A DNA stretch of 64,000 nucleotides from Paguma larvata (lineage: Eukaryota > Chordata > Mammalia > Carnivora > Viverridae). The position numbers were made by a program, and so were the translations under genes. The stretch is taken from contig CM057843.1 of the NCBI GenBank assembly GCA_030068075.1, positions 14,650,001 to 14,714,000 of the forward strand, given 5' to 3'. The notes beneath the pieces were generated by a model, which made no database searches, was not told the origin of the DNA, and saw only the letters and a program-made list of their open reading frames with translations. Below, piece by piece: positions 11,865 through 25,100 of this stretch (position 1 is the first letter of the stretch; every line of letters starts with the position of its first letter).

Positions 11865-13002
11865 TGTATCTACCTTCTATTCTTTATTCTGAAGACTGCT
11901 TAAGAAGTCAAGTTTATACCCAGCCCAAACTTCCCAAGTAGGAAAGTCCTGACAGCTTTTGTGTGCTGCGCCTCCACGAAACCCAAGGCTCTGGCCGCCA
12001 GAGAACACCGCGCCGTCTGGGAGCCGCTCACACGGCACTCCCGCACCAGCACCTCGTGTTTCCTGGGCCGCAAACTCTCTCCCCTCTGTTCACTGCTGCG
12101 GTTTCCGCACAAGGATGCTGCGGGTTTGCAAGCCCCGCAGAGAGCATGCCTGGCCTTCCAGGCTCCCGTTCTGGCCGTGAATGGCTTTCCTTAGTAAGTT
12201 CTCCTGGGCTGAGGTGGGCTCACCTTCACTGCCATCTGTCCTAGTCCCCTCTCGGGGTCCGGACGAGTCCCATCTCCCTCCCTTCCAAAACTCTCCTCTT
12301 GGCATCTCTTGCGTTTTCTTGTTCAGATTGGAAATCCTGGGTGGCTTCTCTGCTTCCTTCAGGGCATGACTTTCAGTCTCTTCCTCCATTTGGCTTCTTG
12401 TCAGGCTCAGACACGCACGCAGAGCAAAAGCTCACCTTTCCTGGCTGCAGAGACACCTTTCTCACAGTACCACCTGTGTAAGCTTTTTTGGGCACCAACA
12501 CCACAGGGACCTGAAGCTCGGTGAAACTAGAACCCCTGTCTTTTTATAGTTGCTGCTGCTTAGCTACAGCTCTGCTCTGCCCTTTTACTGCTGCACAGTA
12601 ACTTCCTGGTCCCAAAGAAAAGAAGTAACACTTAACTCCTCTAAACTTTTTCTTACCAGTTTCATCTACCATTCCAACCTCTTAAAAATTACTAAGTACT
12701 TCAGTAACTTAATCTGATTGCAGACAGGGTGTGATATTAGGGTTTGTTTGAGTCTAAAATGCCTGATTCCACCTCGGGAATTTGTCCAAGGGCCTCACAG
12801 GCTGGTTCAGACTTTCCACGAGAATGGTACAGAGCTTCAAACCATACACACATCCTGGGTTGCAACCCACAGACTCTTGTCTGGGAGGGAAGGAGGGCAG
12901 TAATAAGTCTCCAGAAGATTATTACACCTCTCTTCCGTGTGAACCACGTGTTTCTTGGTGGGACCTCTATTTTGAAAGATAATGATGCTCAATCTATACC
13001 TT
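11865..13002 (-). other. ZSWIM7: Probable ZSWIM7 3' UTR
   Basis: Downstream of the ZSWIM7 stop, the first AATAAA on the minus strand is at 11888-11883, which implies a 3' UTR of about 1.1 kb. The stretch is repeat-poor and fairly GC-rich. It contains a 99-codon minus-strand frame (12389-12090) that I do not recognise. The 3' boundary is inferred from the hexamer alone; a shorter UTR using a variant signal is possible. Confidence 0.5.
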
Positions 13003-13119
13003 TTATGCTTTTTGTTTCTTCTCCGTGAATAACAGGTCAGTCAGTTGCTTGTCAGAGACCTTCAGCTGCCGACAGGTCCCCGTTACCTGGCTGAGATAAA
13101 CCGCCAAGAGATGCTTGCA
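13003..13119 (-). CDS. ZSWIM7: ZSWIM7 last coding exon (second half of SWIM finger and C-terminus)
   Basis: Acceptor CTTCCAG precedes TGC AAG CAT (CKH), giving zinc ligands C108 and H110. The exon continues LLAVYLSQVTGTCRQLKVSD, then KQLTDLLFTEKKQKA and TAA (13005-13003). Confidence 0.95.
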   Translation of the reverse strand, partial: CKHLLAVYLSQVTGTCRQLKVSDKQLTDLLFTEKKQKA

Positions 13120-16100
13120 CTGGAAGACAAAACACCAACCCGTTAGAAATCGGCAGGGCCGAGCTAACCAAGACCTGTCACCACAGTTAGCAGGAAAGGA
13201 GTGGGGCACACAGATTGTGGACTTGCTGCCTAGAAACTGCAGATAAAGGTGACATGCATCTCTTCTCTTCTGGAAATCAGAGGGGATAAGGAAGTCTTAC
13301 TTTGCCTGTTCTTTTGGGAAAGTTTAGGCCCAGCTGGCACAGGTGTATCCCCCACAGTGAGAAGCAAGACCAGCCCCTTGTAGTCTTTGGCTCTGCCTTT
13401 CTTCCGGCCTTCAGAAAGCTATGTGCAGCGATGGCGAGCATTCCTTGACTCACTGTGTTGCTCAGTGCTTCCCACGGATTGTCTCACTTAAATCTGTCAG
13501 CTACCCCATGAGGACAGGTCTTATCCCCATTTTACCCACGTGCCCGGAGTCTACACGCCCTTAACCACCGTGATGTACGACGGGGAGCGGGGACGAGCAG
13601 ACACACAGACAGCCGCCCGTGGGGAAGTGCTGGGCCGTATGTCACAGAACACACAGCTTAGATACTGCAGGGGCCCTCGCTGAAGCCTGTCGTTTTTCAG
13701 GTGAAACAAACTTAGGGCACATCAGCTGTTAATCCGGCCTTTCAACGATGAGATGCCCAACTTCCCACGGCCATTTCCAAGATGTTTACAAAGTTAACAG
13801 TGTAAAAGAAAGGGGAAGAACGGAGTGGGTACTCTAATTTTCCTTGGCAAGACTTACAAAACAGTTACCTGCTCTTAGGCGGGTAGTGCTTTCTCCTCTG
13901 GATCAGGGAGTTGTGTATGTCTTGCCCCTGCTTGGTGCTCTGGGCTCCTGTGAGCTCGGCAGGAGCATCCATGTGCTCTCCTGCCCCACGTGAAAGTCAA
14001 CATGGCTGAGTGCCGGGTTGTCTTATGGGTGTAGTGGGAAGAAACACCTCGTAGCTGGAGTTGGGGCTGTGCAAAGTCGCCAGCTCGCCAGCAATCACTT
14101 TAGTTCATATTTTTGTCGGGCCGTCTAATTCCCCAGTGCCAACTTTTGAGATTATCTTGTTGCCCTCCCCAAAGCTTCACCTGTGACGTCTTAAATAAAA
14201 AATCAGGAAATGCATGTAGATCTAAAAAATGACACTGCATTTTGGGAGGATAAGCCCAAAAGAGGGGACTAACTGAAATCCAGGAAAAGAAGCCATTTGT
14301 CTCAACAGGCAGTAAATTCCCATTCTGTACAACTCTCAAACCATGCCGTGAGCCCAGAATTCCCCTCCTCATCCCACTGCAGCGGGAGGAGCCTTCCCCA
14401 TCCTCACCAGCAGGCTGTCGCCCTTCCGCAGCACCGAGAAGGCAAACGCGGGACAGGAACAGTAATGACAAGAAGCCAAACAGGTGTACGTTTTCCCAGA
14501 ACTTCCAAGTACCTATAAAGGAAAGGACAGGGTGGGCTCAGACTTCAAGAGTTCCGCTGGGAAAGTGCTTCCTTCCCCTCCTTTATCCACCTGACGACTC
14601 AGAGCTGCTCTGCGCGCTGTACTGGGAAGGACTACAGGAACAGTTTACACAGCATGGACGCTCAACCTCCCCGTGTACCGGTTCTGTCCTTGAGGACTTC
14701 GTATAATAAAACAGGAGTTTCAGGCTAGTTAAACCATCCACACGAAACATTTTGTTCCTCCGCCTAGTGATTTACAGGGTCCACTCCACGGGCTGCCTAG
14801 AAGAGACGCGGACGGGAAAGGTCTCCTCGGATACACTTTATCCTGGTGTTCTTCAACTTTTGGTCTTGCGCAACACGCGTGTGCCTTCCTGAAGCTTCTG
14901 CCACACACCTAAACAAAGTGTGGAACAGGTAAAGAGCAGGCAGTGAGGCAGAAATACAGGTCTTCAGAAGAAAGGAGGAAAGGCCTCTTGAAAACCGTTT
15001 GGGAGCAGGGAGAATAAATAAAGCAAAGAATCTTGCAAAAGGGATGACTCAGCTGCTGAGGGTGGAGGTCTCAGAGCAAGGCACGCCTGGATCTGCCGGT
15101 TCACCTAGCAGGATGGAAGGAGGACGCAGGTAGGAGGAGGGGTTGGGAAGAGGCCTAGTCCAAGAACAAATCGCCTTGTTGGGACGCAAGGGACAAAAAG
15201 GAGACCCACGGTGAAATTATGATGTGTCTGTGGTGGACAAACTTGTCAGAGAAATCACTTGTTTAAACCTCTCTACCACCAGGGAGTCCAAACCAAAAAT
15301 GTTACGGGCTTCATCCCTGGAGTTAATTTCCAAACTGGAAGTGTAAAATCAGTATCCAAGGAAGCAGAAACATCCTAAGGGTTATTTTCCCATGATATGC
15401 CACTTAGGAATCTGCCACAGGGCTTTCAAATTAGTTTTAGGCTCCAAGATGGCAATCTGAATGAAAAGGCCAGGATAAAGAAAATAATAAAAAGTCAGCA
15501 CTCCTGAGATTCTTCCTTCTTTCTCCCCAACAAAGAATAAAGCAGCAGGTAAGGCGTCAGCAGAAGAACAGCAGTGTTCCAGGCGTCGTGCTGGTTTGTG
15601 GAACCACAGCAGCTGGAAAGCGGACTGTTTTCCACTGGATCCTCGGGAAAAACCCCATATCCGGCAGTGACATGAACAATTCTTAGGTCTCCAAACCATT
15701 ACTGATGAATAAAACTTTAGATGTCTTCCTTTACCTATCGCCTATATTTCTTCTCTCTAGATTTAAATTTAAGCAGGCACAAGCCTCTGGAATTCTACAC
15801 GGACTTGAATTGTTCCCCAGTTCCCTTCTTTTTTGTGGGTCCCCTGGATTGGGGATATACCCTGGACGATGCTGATAAATGCCAGGTAACTCAGGGATGG
15901 GTAGCACTTCTACAGCGGTTACCTTGCCTGACCCTTTCACAGGCTGGCTAAGACTAAAAGTAAAATATTCAAGTGCCCAAGGCAGTAAATTCTGTCACGA
16001 CAGCAAATTTTGAATTTGCTCCTTCCTTATCCAGCATCAGATGACTAACCCAGTAATCAGGTAAAAACCTGAGTCAGAAGTGATTAGAACTGGAAACTGA

Positions 16101-19100
16101 CCCCAGGGATCGTCTACTTCAGTGGCTTCACCCTCAATGGAAAAATGATCTCCTCTTGCAGGAACTACCCCCACTTCTCCCACTCATAGTCTGGAATGTT
16201 CATCCCCAGGAGGAGACAGATTTTAGAAAAAAGAAACATGTGGGAAATGGGATACTGAGATCCAAGAGCAGACTCGTATGAACCTCACGTGGAGGAAGTC
16301 TGCTGTGCTTCCAGTTGGTTCTAAGGAGTGTGACCCACCTAGGTGGGCACATCCATTCACAAGTAGAGTTTCACTTTATGATTGCTCCAAGCCTTTTAGG
16401 AGCCATCACAGTGCTCAACTGTATTATTTATTGTTCCCTGTGTTTGGTGCCTCTCTCTGAAGGAAGATTATACATTCCTGCCCTATTAAATACCCCTGGC
16501 TATGTGACCTGCTTTAGCCAGTAAAATGCGAGTAGCCAAGCAGAACATTAAAAGTTGGCACACACCACATCTCTCCTCTCTGCTATGAGATCCACAATAT
16601 TCCGGAGAGGGGCTGCCACACCAGCTGCAATCGGCTCTCAAAGGATATGAGGCATGAATGAGACACAAAACTTTGTTTCTGTGAGCCTCTGAAATTTGTT
16701 AATCCCAGCGTAACTTAGCCTCTCCTGACTGAGGCCTCCCCCTCCCTACGTGAACCAAACAAAGTTTACAGAAAAGCACCTCGGGTGACAACATAGTGGT
16801 GACTTTGCAATATGATCGCGGTACCTGGAGGGCAGTAGGAGTATTAGAAGGGTGACCTACGGAAGGAGCACTAGCAGGAGATCAAGACAACGTCTGACTC
16901 AACTTTTATCACGTCAGAGAACCTTTGACTAAAGCCAGATTCTGACCATATTAGTACACGCGGAAACCATTAAGGTTATTCTGAGGGTGTATGTAAGATT
17001 TCTACAGCCTCGTTTAATTCAAAGTCCAAGCTGAAAGCCACAGTACTAGGAAGTTAGCATTTTTATGACGAATAAAACAATGTGATACGGTACAGGATGG
17101 GAACGAGGGAAGTTAAGCAAGCCGTGACAACCTTGGGAGAAACAAAAAGTCAACATTAATGAAAATATCTCCAACAAAATCTTCCAGATTTTAAGTAATG
17201 ACTAGATCACAGAACTAGAGGACTAGAGGTGCAGGTCAAGTGTTATGCTAATATTGGAACGGAGACAAAAAATCTGAAACTAAATGATGTGGGAAAAACT
17301 CAAAGGCCCTTCTTGTTCCGGGTACTTCAGCTACATAGAAACCCCAAGTAAACACTCGGGCAGAGAAATGGAAACACCTCGTCAGGCACAGTATCATTTA
17401 ATCGCTCTGATCCATTAAGCCTTCTGTCCTCTAGTTCTGTGACCCAGTCATTACTTAAAATCTGAAAGATTTGTTTGAGATATTTTATCTGTTAGCTTTG
17501 CCCTGACAAAATTCTAACAGGCAGCCTCTTTTAAGTAAATATGACCTGAAGTTTCTAACTGCAGCACTCAACATTAGTCACCCCATTTTCCTTGAATGAA
17601 AGAAATGAACAACGAGTTTACCACACCGGTTAAGTTACGCTACCATGTGTCTGAAGTGGCGGGTTAATTCAGTAAGCAAAGGCACCAAGCAGGCTTTGCT
17701 CAATTCACTCACTAAGAATTAACGGACATGGTCTCAGCTCTGAGAAGTTCTTCATAAATAAACCAGAACCCAAACACTGAAGAAGTCCCCTCTCTTCCTG
17801 GTCTTCAGCAAGACCTAGATTACGTACTAGAGCTGATGGTTTCTTTACTCCTTCCAAGCCAGACACAGAATGCCAACATTTTTTATTTCATTCACGACCT
17901 TCCCTTCCCTCAACCTCCCTGCACTTACACGGTCTCACGTAGCTAAGCTGGGGGGCGGGAGAGTGGGAACGTGGTGTGGCGCCATTTATACAGAGAGAGA
18001 GGCAGTACTGGGCAGCGGTTACAAGTCCCAGCTGCCGGATGTGGCTGTTAATTTACTCTTCTGCGTCTCAGTTTCCTGAAAGATGAATGCCCTGTTGGGT
18101 TTTCAGTGGGAATTATCAACAACACCTGGAAATCTGAGTCTTTCAGAGTCTGGTAAGAGGCTATTACTTTACAAATCTACCTATCTTAAATTGTAGAGGG
18201 CAAAATTAAGGTCCAAGTGGACTGCCTGCATCCGGCACAGCCTGACCCTTAATAAATACTTCCTGACAACAGTTTTGGAAGTCATTTCTGACAGCTCAAT
18301 CTGAGCACACAGAAGGACCTCAAAATACATTTTGGCTTTTGCTTGTAGGCGAGAGATAATGAACAAGATGAAAATTTCAATCCAGTTTTTGGGGTAAAGT
18401 GCCTGTTCTCAAACCTGGGAAAGCAAAAGCCGACTATACTCCATTAGACTTGAGAAAACAGCCTCTCCACACCATTGCTGGTTCTGTGTGTTGCTCTTGG
18501 GCAGGGTCAATAAGTCATATTATCCTGATCTTAATTACTAACACACTAATTTTACTAAATTGGGTCAAACGTTTCTTCAATAATCCAGGAAATACTTAAG
18601 GCTGGTGGTCATCAGGTTCCACTGGGATTCATGAAAACATTTTGTCCTACGGGGTTTCTTGCTGAGCTAATCCCCACCTCTGGATTTCTACCTGGTAAGC
18701 ACGCCTCCCGCTGGGCGATGAGATTAAGGTGATGGACTGTCGATCAACAAGGTCCAAGGCCTGGATGGCTGATGGGCCAAAGATGAACTTGAGCCTGAGA
18801 AACAGAGACGCTACAGGTTAGACTACCTGACCCTCACGGTCACCTCAGCAACTCCGCCCAAAGGATCACGACTGGCAGTTGTAAAAACGGAATTCATTTT
18901 AATTTGGAAAAAAAGACAGTATAGGAAAAACCCCTATAATCAACCTCCCAGATTGTTAACATGTTTGCAGATACAACCCCGTTTATACTTTAGTGCTTCC
19001 TGTTCTTATTCCCAACTTCCTTTCATCCCTGAGGCAACTGCATGCATTTGTTGGTTTCTTTCCTGTTAATGTTTTTTATTGTACACAGTACATTAAATAT

Positions 19101-22100
19101 GTATACTTAGCACACACACACATACATATGGTATTATAAGTTTTTTATATATTTAAATATTTTTTAAATCCAGGGATGGCTGGGTGGCTCAGTTGGTCGA
19201 GCGTCCAACTTCGGTTCAGGTGATGATCTCGAGGTCTGTGGGTTCAAGCCCCGCATCTGGCTCTGTGCTGATAGCTTGGAGCTGGGAGCCTGCTTCGGAT
19301 TTTGTGTCTCCCTCTCTTTCTGTTCCTACCCCACTTGCACTCTGTCTCTCTCTCTCTCAAAAATAAAGATTAAATTTTTTTTTTCAATTTTTATTTAAAT
19401 CCAAGTTAGTTGTCACGTAATGTAATAATGGTTTCAGGACGTCTTATAAGTTTTAAAACATAAAAGATATATTGTAGGCTTTTTTTGGCCACCTGTTTTT
19501 TCCCTCTCAATGTACTTTTAAAAATGATGCATATTATATATGTATATTCACATACCTATCTGTATATCTATTCATATGTCTATATCTATTAAGATTTTAC
19601 TTAAAGTTTATTTTTTTTGAAAGAAAAAGCATGAGCAGGGTAGGGGCAGAGAGAGAGAGGGAGAGAGAGAATCTCAGGCGGGCTCCATGCTGTCAGAGCA
19701 GAGGCCCGATGTGGAGCTCAAGCTCATGAACTGTGAGGTCATAACCTGAGCTGAAATCAAGAGTCAGACGCTTAACCAGCTGAGCCCAAGGTTTTATTTT
19801 TAAGTAATCTCTATACCCCGTGTGGGGCTCGAACTCACAACCCCACGATCAAGAGTTGCATGCTCTACCGACTGAGCCAGCCAGGGGCCTCGATATAGGT
19901 TTTTTAACTTTTGAATAATATTCCATTGTATGTACACTCATCTTATTTTTTAAGTACCCTATTGATAGGCATTCTAATCGTTTCTATTTTACATTATAAA
20001 TAATATTCAATTTTTCCCTGTACATGTCTCTTAGTGCACATATATGAGAATTCTTCCTGGTTACAGAAGTAGAATTGCTGAGCCTTAGGACGTGTGCATT
20101 TTTCAACTTTAATAGGTGTTGCCAATAGTTTTCCACAGTGGAAACAGCAGCCCCACCAGCATTGTCAGAGCTTTTTTTTTTTTTAACATTTTTATTTTAT
20201 TTTTGAGACACATAGAGACAGAGTGTAAGCAAGGGAAGGGCAGAGAGAGATGGAGATGCTACAGAATCTGAAGCAGGCTCCAGGCTCTGAGCCATCAGCA
20301 AAGAGCCCGTTGCGGGACTCGAACTCACAGACCGTGAGATCATGACCTGAGCTGAAGTCGGACGCTCAACCGACTGAGCCATCCAGGCGCCCCTTTTTCT
20401 TTCTTTTTTAAAAACAATTTTTATTTATCTTTGAGACAGAGACAGAGTATATGCAGGCAAGAGGCAGAGACAGAGAGGGAGACACACAGTCCAAAGCAGG
20501 CTCCAGGCTCTGAGCTATCAGCACAGAGGCCGATGCAGGGCTCGAACTCACAAACCCTAAGATCATGATCTGAGCAGAGGTTGGACGCTTAACCAACTGA
20601 GCCACCCAGGTGCCCCTTGTCAGTTTTTCATGTTGACCATTTGATGGCTGTTAATTTGTTCTTTTTTGCATTAGTAATAAAGGCTATCCACCTGTTAAAT
20701 AATGTATCAGAAAAAATTTGATATGTGGGAAAATTCTTGTGTTAGGTGAGAAAGGCTGGGCACAAAATTGGTATTAGGAACTCTTAATCATGCTAAAAAT
20801 TTTTTCTTAATAAAACTCACAATTATCTCAAAATAAAACATCTAAAAGGCAATAAACCCAACTGTAACCGTGATTATCACTGGGTGGTATGATAGTTGAC
20901 ATTTTTCATGTTTTCTTTATTTTCCAATAACATTTTTTCTATGGGTAGGAGTTATTTTTATAAACTGGAAAATAAAGTGGCCCGATTGAACTAAAACAGG
21001 AAAGTTAATGTTTTAAAGAACTCATAAGATCTGACCCAAAACATAAAGACAGAGCTACTAAGTCTTCAAAATTAAAATGTTCAACTTCTTTATTTTCCAA
21101 CAAACCAGTCTCTTTATACGACGAACCATTTCAATGAGAAGACTTTTAAAATTTTTACATTAAACGTATGAAGATTATCTATGGACAAAGAAAAATAAAA
21201 CTTGGTCATAACTTTATTAATCACATTTAACTTTACAAATAAATGAGTAAGAAGTTTTAAACCTGCCTTTGTAACTTTATTGTGAATACCTCTTGAATGC
21301 AATATTTTTATATCGCTCTTAACGGTTACAAAGAATTCCACTATAAAGATGAATTACTTTACTTTTCCCCAAACTCCATTTTTGGATAATTAGGGTTTAT
21401 TAAATCTAATGTGAATAACTAGATTGTTTCCAGGTGGTTTCGGTTTTGTTTTTGCTACTATAAGCAATACCGGCTGACTGTGCTCACTGTAAAATCTTTA
21501 TGAACATTCGTGATTACTTCCTTGGGATACATTCTTTTAAGTGGAATTTGTAAGCCAAAGAATAGGTATGTTTTAAAGCTCTTGCCACCTGTTGCCAGGT
21601 TACTTTCCAATTTACACTCCTACCAGCAGGTAAAAGGGTATCAATTACCCTTTTCTCCATGCTTTTGCCAACATCTGGGACATTCTTACCACCTTTTCTG
21701 TGTAGCCAGTTTTATAGGTGGAAACTTGTGTCATTATTTTAATTTGTATATTTATGATCACTAGTAAGATTTACCCTTTTCCCCAGAATTCTTGGCTAAT
21801 TTACATTTTATTATTTGCCTATTTTGTTTGTTTTAAAAGTAGTAACTTTTTTCTAATAATACGTAATCTCTGTAAAAAATTTAATAGAGAAAAGGTTAAA
21901 ACGTTTTCTAAACCTAAATTTTATTTCTTTTCTTTCTTCTAAGAAAATCACTGGCACAGGTTGGCATATGTCTTTCTAGATTTTTAAAATAAAAAGGTAC
22001 TGGGGCCCTTGAGTGGCTCAGCCGGTTAAGCATCTGACTCGATTTCGGCTCAGGTCATGATCTCATGGTTGTCAGACTAAGCCCTGCATCAGGCTCTGTG

Positions 22101-25100
22101 TTGGGTGTGGAGCCTGCTTTAGATTCTCTCTCTCCCTCTCCCTTGCCCCCCAACTCTCTCTCACTCTCTCTAAATAAATGCGTACATATGCATATACAAC
22201 TAAATGTTACTTATTCCTAGGTAGCTTTCACTTTTTATTGCTATTGAAAGTACAGTTATATTTTTTAACTTTGTATATTAAGGAAAACAATTTTTAATTT
22301 CTGTAATAAAAATACTTTATTCTCGTTTTTTAAAAAATTGTATCATCTACAAATAATAACTGTCTTTCCTTACAGATACATAAGCTTCTAATTTCTTTAT
22401 TCTCATTTTTTAAAAAATTGTATCATCTACAAATAATAACTGTCTTTCCTTACAGATATGTAAGCTTCTAATTTCGTTTTCAGGTGTTAGGGTAACAGCT
22501 ACAACTTCTAGAACAATGTTAAACAAAAGTAACAAATAGGCCCACACAAGAATGCTGTGTACTGTCAAATGTAGTACTGGCTATTGGACAGATTTTTAAC
22601 AATCCTGTCAAGAAAATATTGTCTTAGTTTAGTAAGAGTATTTTCAAAAATCAATAGTTGATGTTGAAAGAATGTGGCTTTTAAAACACATTAATGGAGG
22701 TGCCGGGGTGGCTCAGTCGGTTGAGGATCTGGCTCTTGATTTGGCTCAGATCATGATCTCAGTTTGTGAGATCAAGCCCTGCATCAGGGTCTGGGCTGAC
22801 AGCGCGGGCCCTGCTAGGGATTCTCTCTCTCCCTCCCTCTGCCCCTCCCCTGCTCATGCACACATTCTCTCTGCCAAATGAAATAAACTAAAAAAAAAAA
22901 AAAAAAAAAAAATTAATGGTTTAAAAAAAATTACAACAGGATACTTACGAGGATAGGTGCTCATCGGGAACTGTAAAGCAGGAATGGGAAAAAGTTAATC
23001 ATGTTAAACCAGTGACCCCATAGAGACAAAAACCTTTAAAAGACTATAACCAAAAAGGTTTTCGTGTAAGGTGGTGAATTAAGTCTTTGCATCTAATTTT
23101 ACTTCTTCCAAATACCCCAAAAACAGTAACACAAGGATTTTTTTTTTTTTTTAAAGCATAAACTCCCAAGGACAAAAGGACAGGGAGAGACAACTGCTAA
23201 GATACACTGGAAAATAATTCACAAGACCTGAGGAAACTGAATCCTAAGCTAGCAAGGGAGAAAACCAAGCAATAACCTACTCTCTTCCCCCTAAAACCCT
23301 TAGACATTAGTAGCACTAGGTAGCTTTACAGGTAGGGATGAAGCAGGGGGCTAAAATAACAAAGACTCTTTTAAAGTAAGTTTAGGGGCTCCCAGGTGGC
23401 TCAGTCAGTTAAGTGTCAAACTCTTGATTTTGGCTCAGGTCATGATTTCACAGTTCAGGAGTTCAAGTCCTATGTCAGGCTCTGTGCTGACAGCACAGAA
23501 TCTGCTTAGGATTCTCCCTCTCAACCTCTCTCTTGCTCTCTCAAAATAAATAAACTTAAAAAAATTAAGTTTAAGAAGCTAGTGGAATAATGCTTTCGGA
23601 TGTCTGAAGGAATATTATTTCCAACACATAATTCAATACCTAGCCAAACTATCATTTAAGTGTGAGATTAGAAAAAACTTTTCAGGGGCGCCTGGGTGGC
23701 TCAGTCTGTTAAGCATCCGACTTTGATTCAGGTCATGATCTCACAGCTCCTGAATTTGAGCCCTGTATCAGGCTCTGTGCTGACAGCTCAGAGCCTGGAG
23801 CCTGCTTCAGATTCTGTGTCTCCTTCTCTCTGCCCCTCCCCCATACGTGCATGCACACTCTCTCTCTCTCTCTCAAAAATAAGTATTAAAGAAAAAACTT
23901 TTCAGACCTGTAAAGGTTCAAAAAGTACACCTCATGTACTCTTCTTCAGGAAGCTACTAGAGTATGTGCTCCGTAAAATATGATAGTAAACACAGAAAAA
24001 CAAAATTGTAGATGCACTACACATACTGCTCAACATAGGTAAGAGAATTCCTAGAATAATGGTGAACGAAGATCTCAGGAGATATCCAGGCGAGCAGTCA
24101 GCCCATATGGATCAACTCTAGGCTCTAGGAGAGATTTCTACAGGAAAGTGAAATTGATAGACGCCTCACTCATCTGAACACCTCGAGCAGACATTTGGAA
24201 CACTGGTAAGGAGTTTGAGGTTGAATTAGGGATAAATACATAGAAAACTAAAGAAACAAACACAACCACAAATCCTTGGAAATCCACAAATTCCAACGAA
24301 AACAAAAAGTTGCATTCAGAAAGGACAAATAATCATAGCTTCCTACTGGCCCAAATGTGATATATCTCACATCATCATACAAGTATAAACTCAAATCTCG
24401 ATCCAAAAAAATTATCATTGAAGGATAGGTGTCAGGAAGAGTGTATTACTATCTAGAACAAATATTTTGAAATAGTGGGAAAAGGTTCTGCTGGAAATAA
24501 ACATGAATCAATAGCAGTGGGTCCTCTGTCTCAGCCATGAGCATTAGGGGCACCTATTGGGCCTCTTCCAAGAGTGTTGCAATGTATGGATTAACCCATT
24601 CAGAACAGAAACCACTTTTGGCAACCACTGTTTGAGCTAACAGATTGGTTTTTCTCCCCATTCTTTTGGGGATTGGAACATGTCTGACTACCTGGCTGAC
24701 CTAATCTTTTAAGGCTATATACTATGCTTGTGTTAGCATGGCTTACTTTTCTCAACCCTTTAAAAGCAGTAACTCAAGGCAAACCCTCCCAGAGTGCAAT
24801 CCTTTCATTTTTTTTAAGTTTATTTATTTTGAGAGGGGAGGGGGGAGGAGAGGAGAGAAAGAGAATTCCAAGCAGACTCCACGGGGTCGACGCAGAGCCT
24901 GACTCCGGACTTGATCTCACAAAAGCAAAAAATCATGACCCTAACCAAAGTCAAGAGTCCCACACTTAACCGACTGAGCCTCGCGGGGCGCCCCCAAAGT
25001 GCAGTCCTTTTAAAACCAAAGCCATCCAAGTGAATAAGCGGTGGCAGTTTTGGGTCCTGAACTGCTGCTATTAAGTGGTTCTTTTACACAGGTTAAGTAA

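Larger units (their letters stand above)
14513..18691 (-). other. ZSWIM7: ZSWIM7 intron 3
   Basis: 4.2-kb intron, unusually free of SINEC copies compared with the rest of the window. It holds an old interspersed repeat fragment (about 16430-16735), a MIR-like fragment (about 18000-18080) and a marked inverted repeat (17161-17223 with 17426-17487). The rest shows nothing I recognise. Confidence 0.85.
18795..22948 (-). other. ZSWIM7: ZSWIM7 intron 2
   Basis: 4.2-kb A/T-rich intron built largely of L1-derived sequence (about 19380-20160, 21355-21960, 22215-22620) into which six SINEC units inserted, with an 80-bp tandem duplication at 22315-22474. No coding signal apart from the flanking exons. 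Confidence 0.8.
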
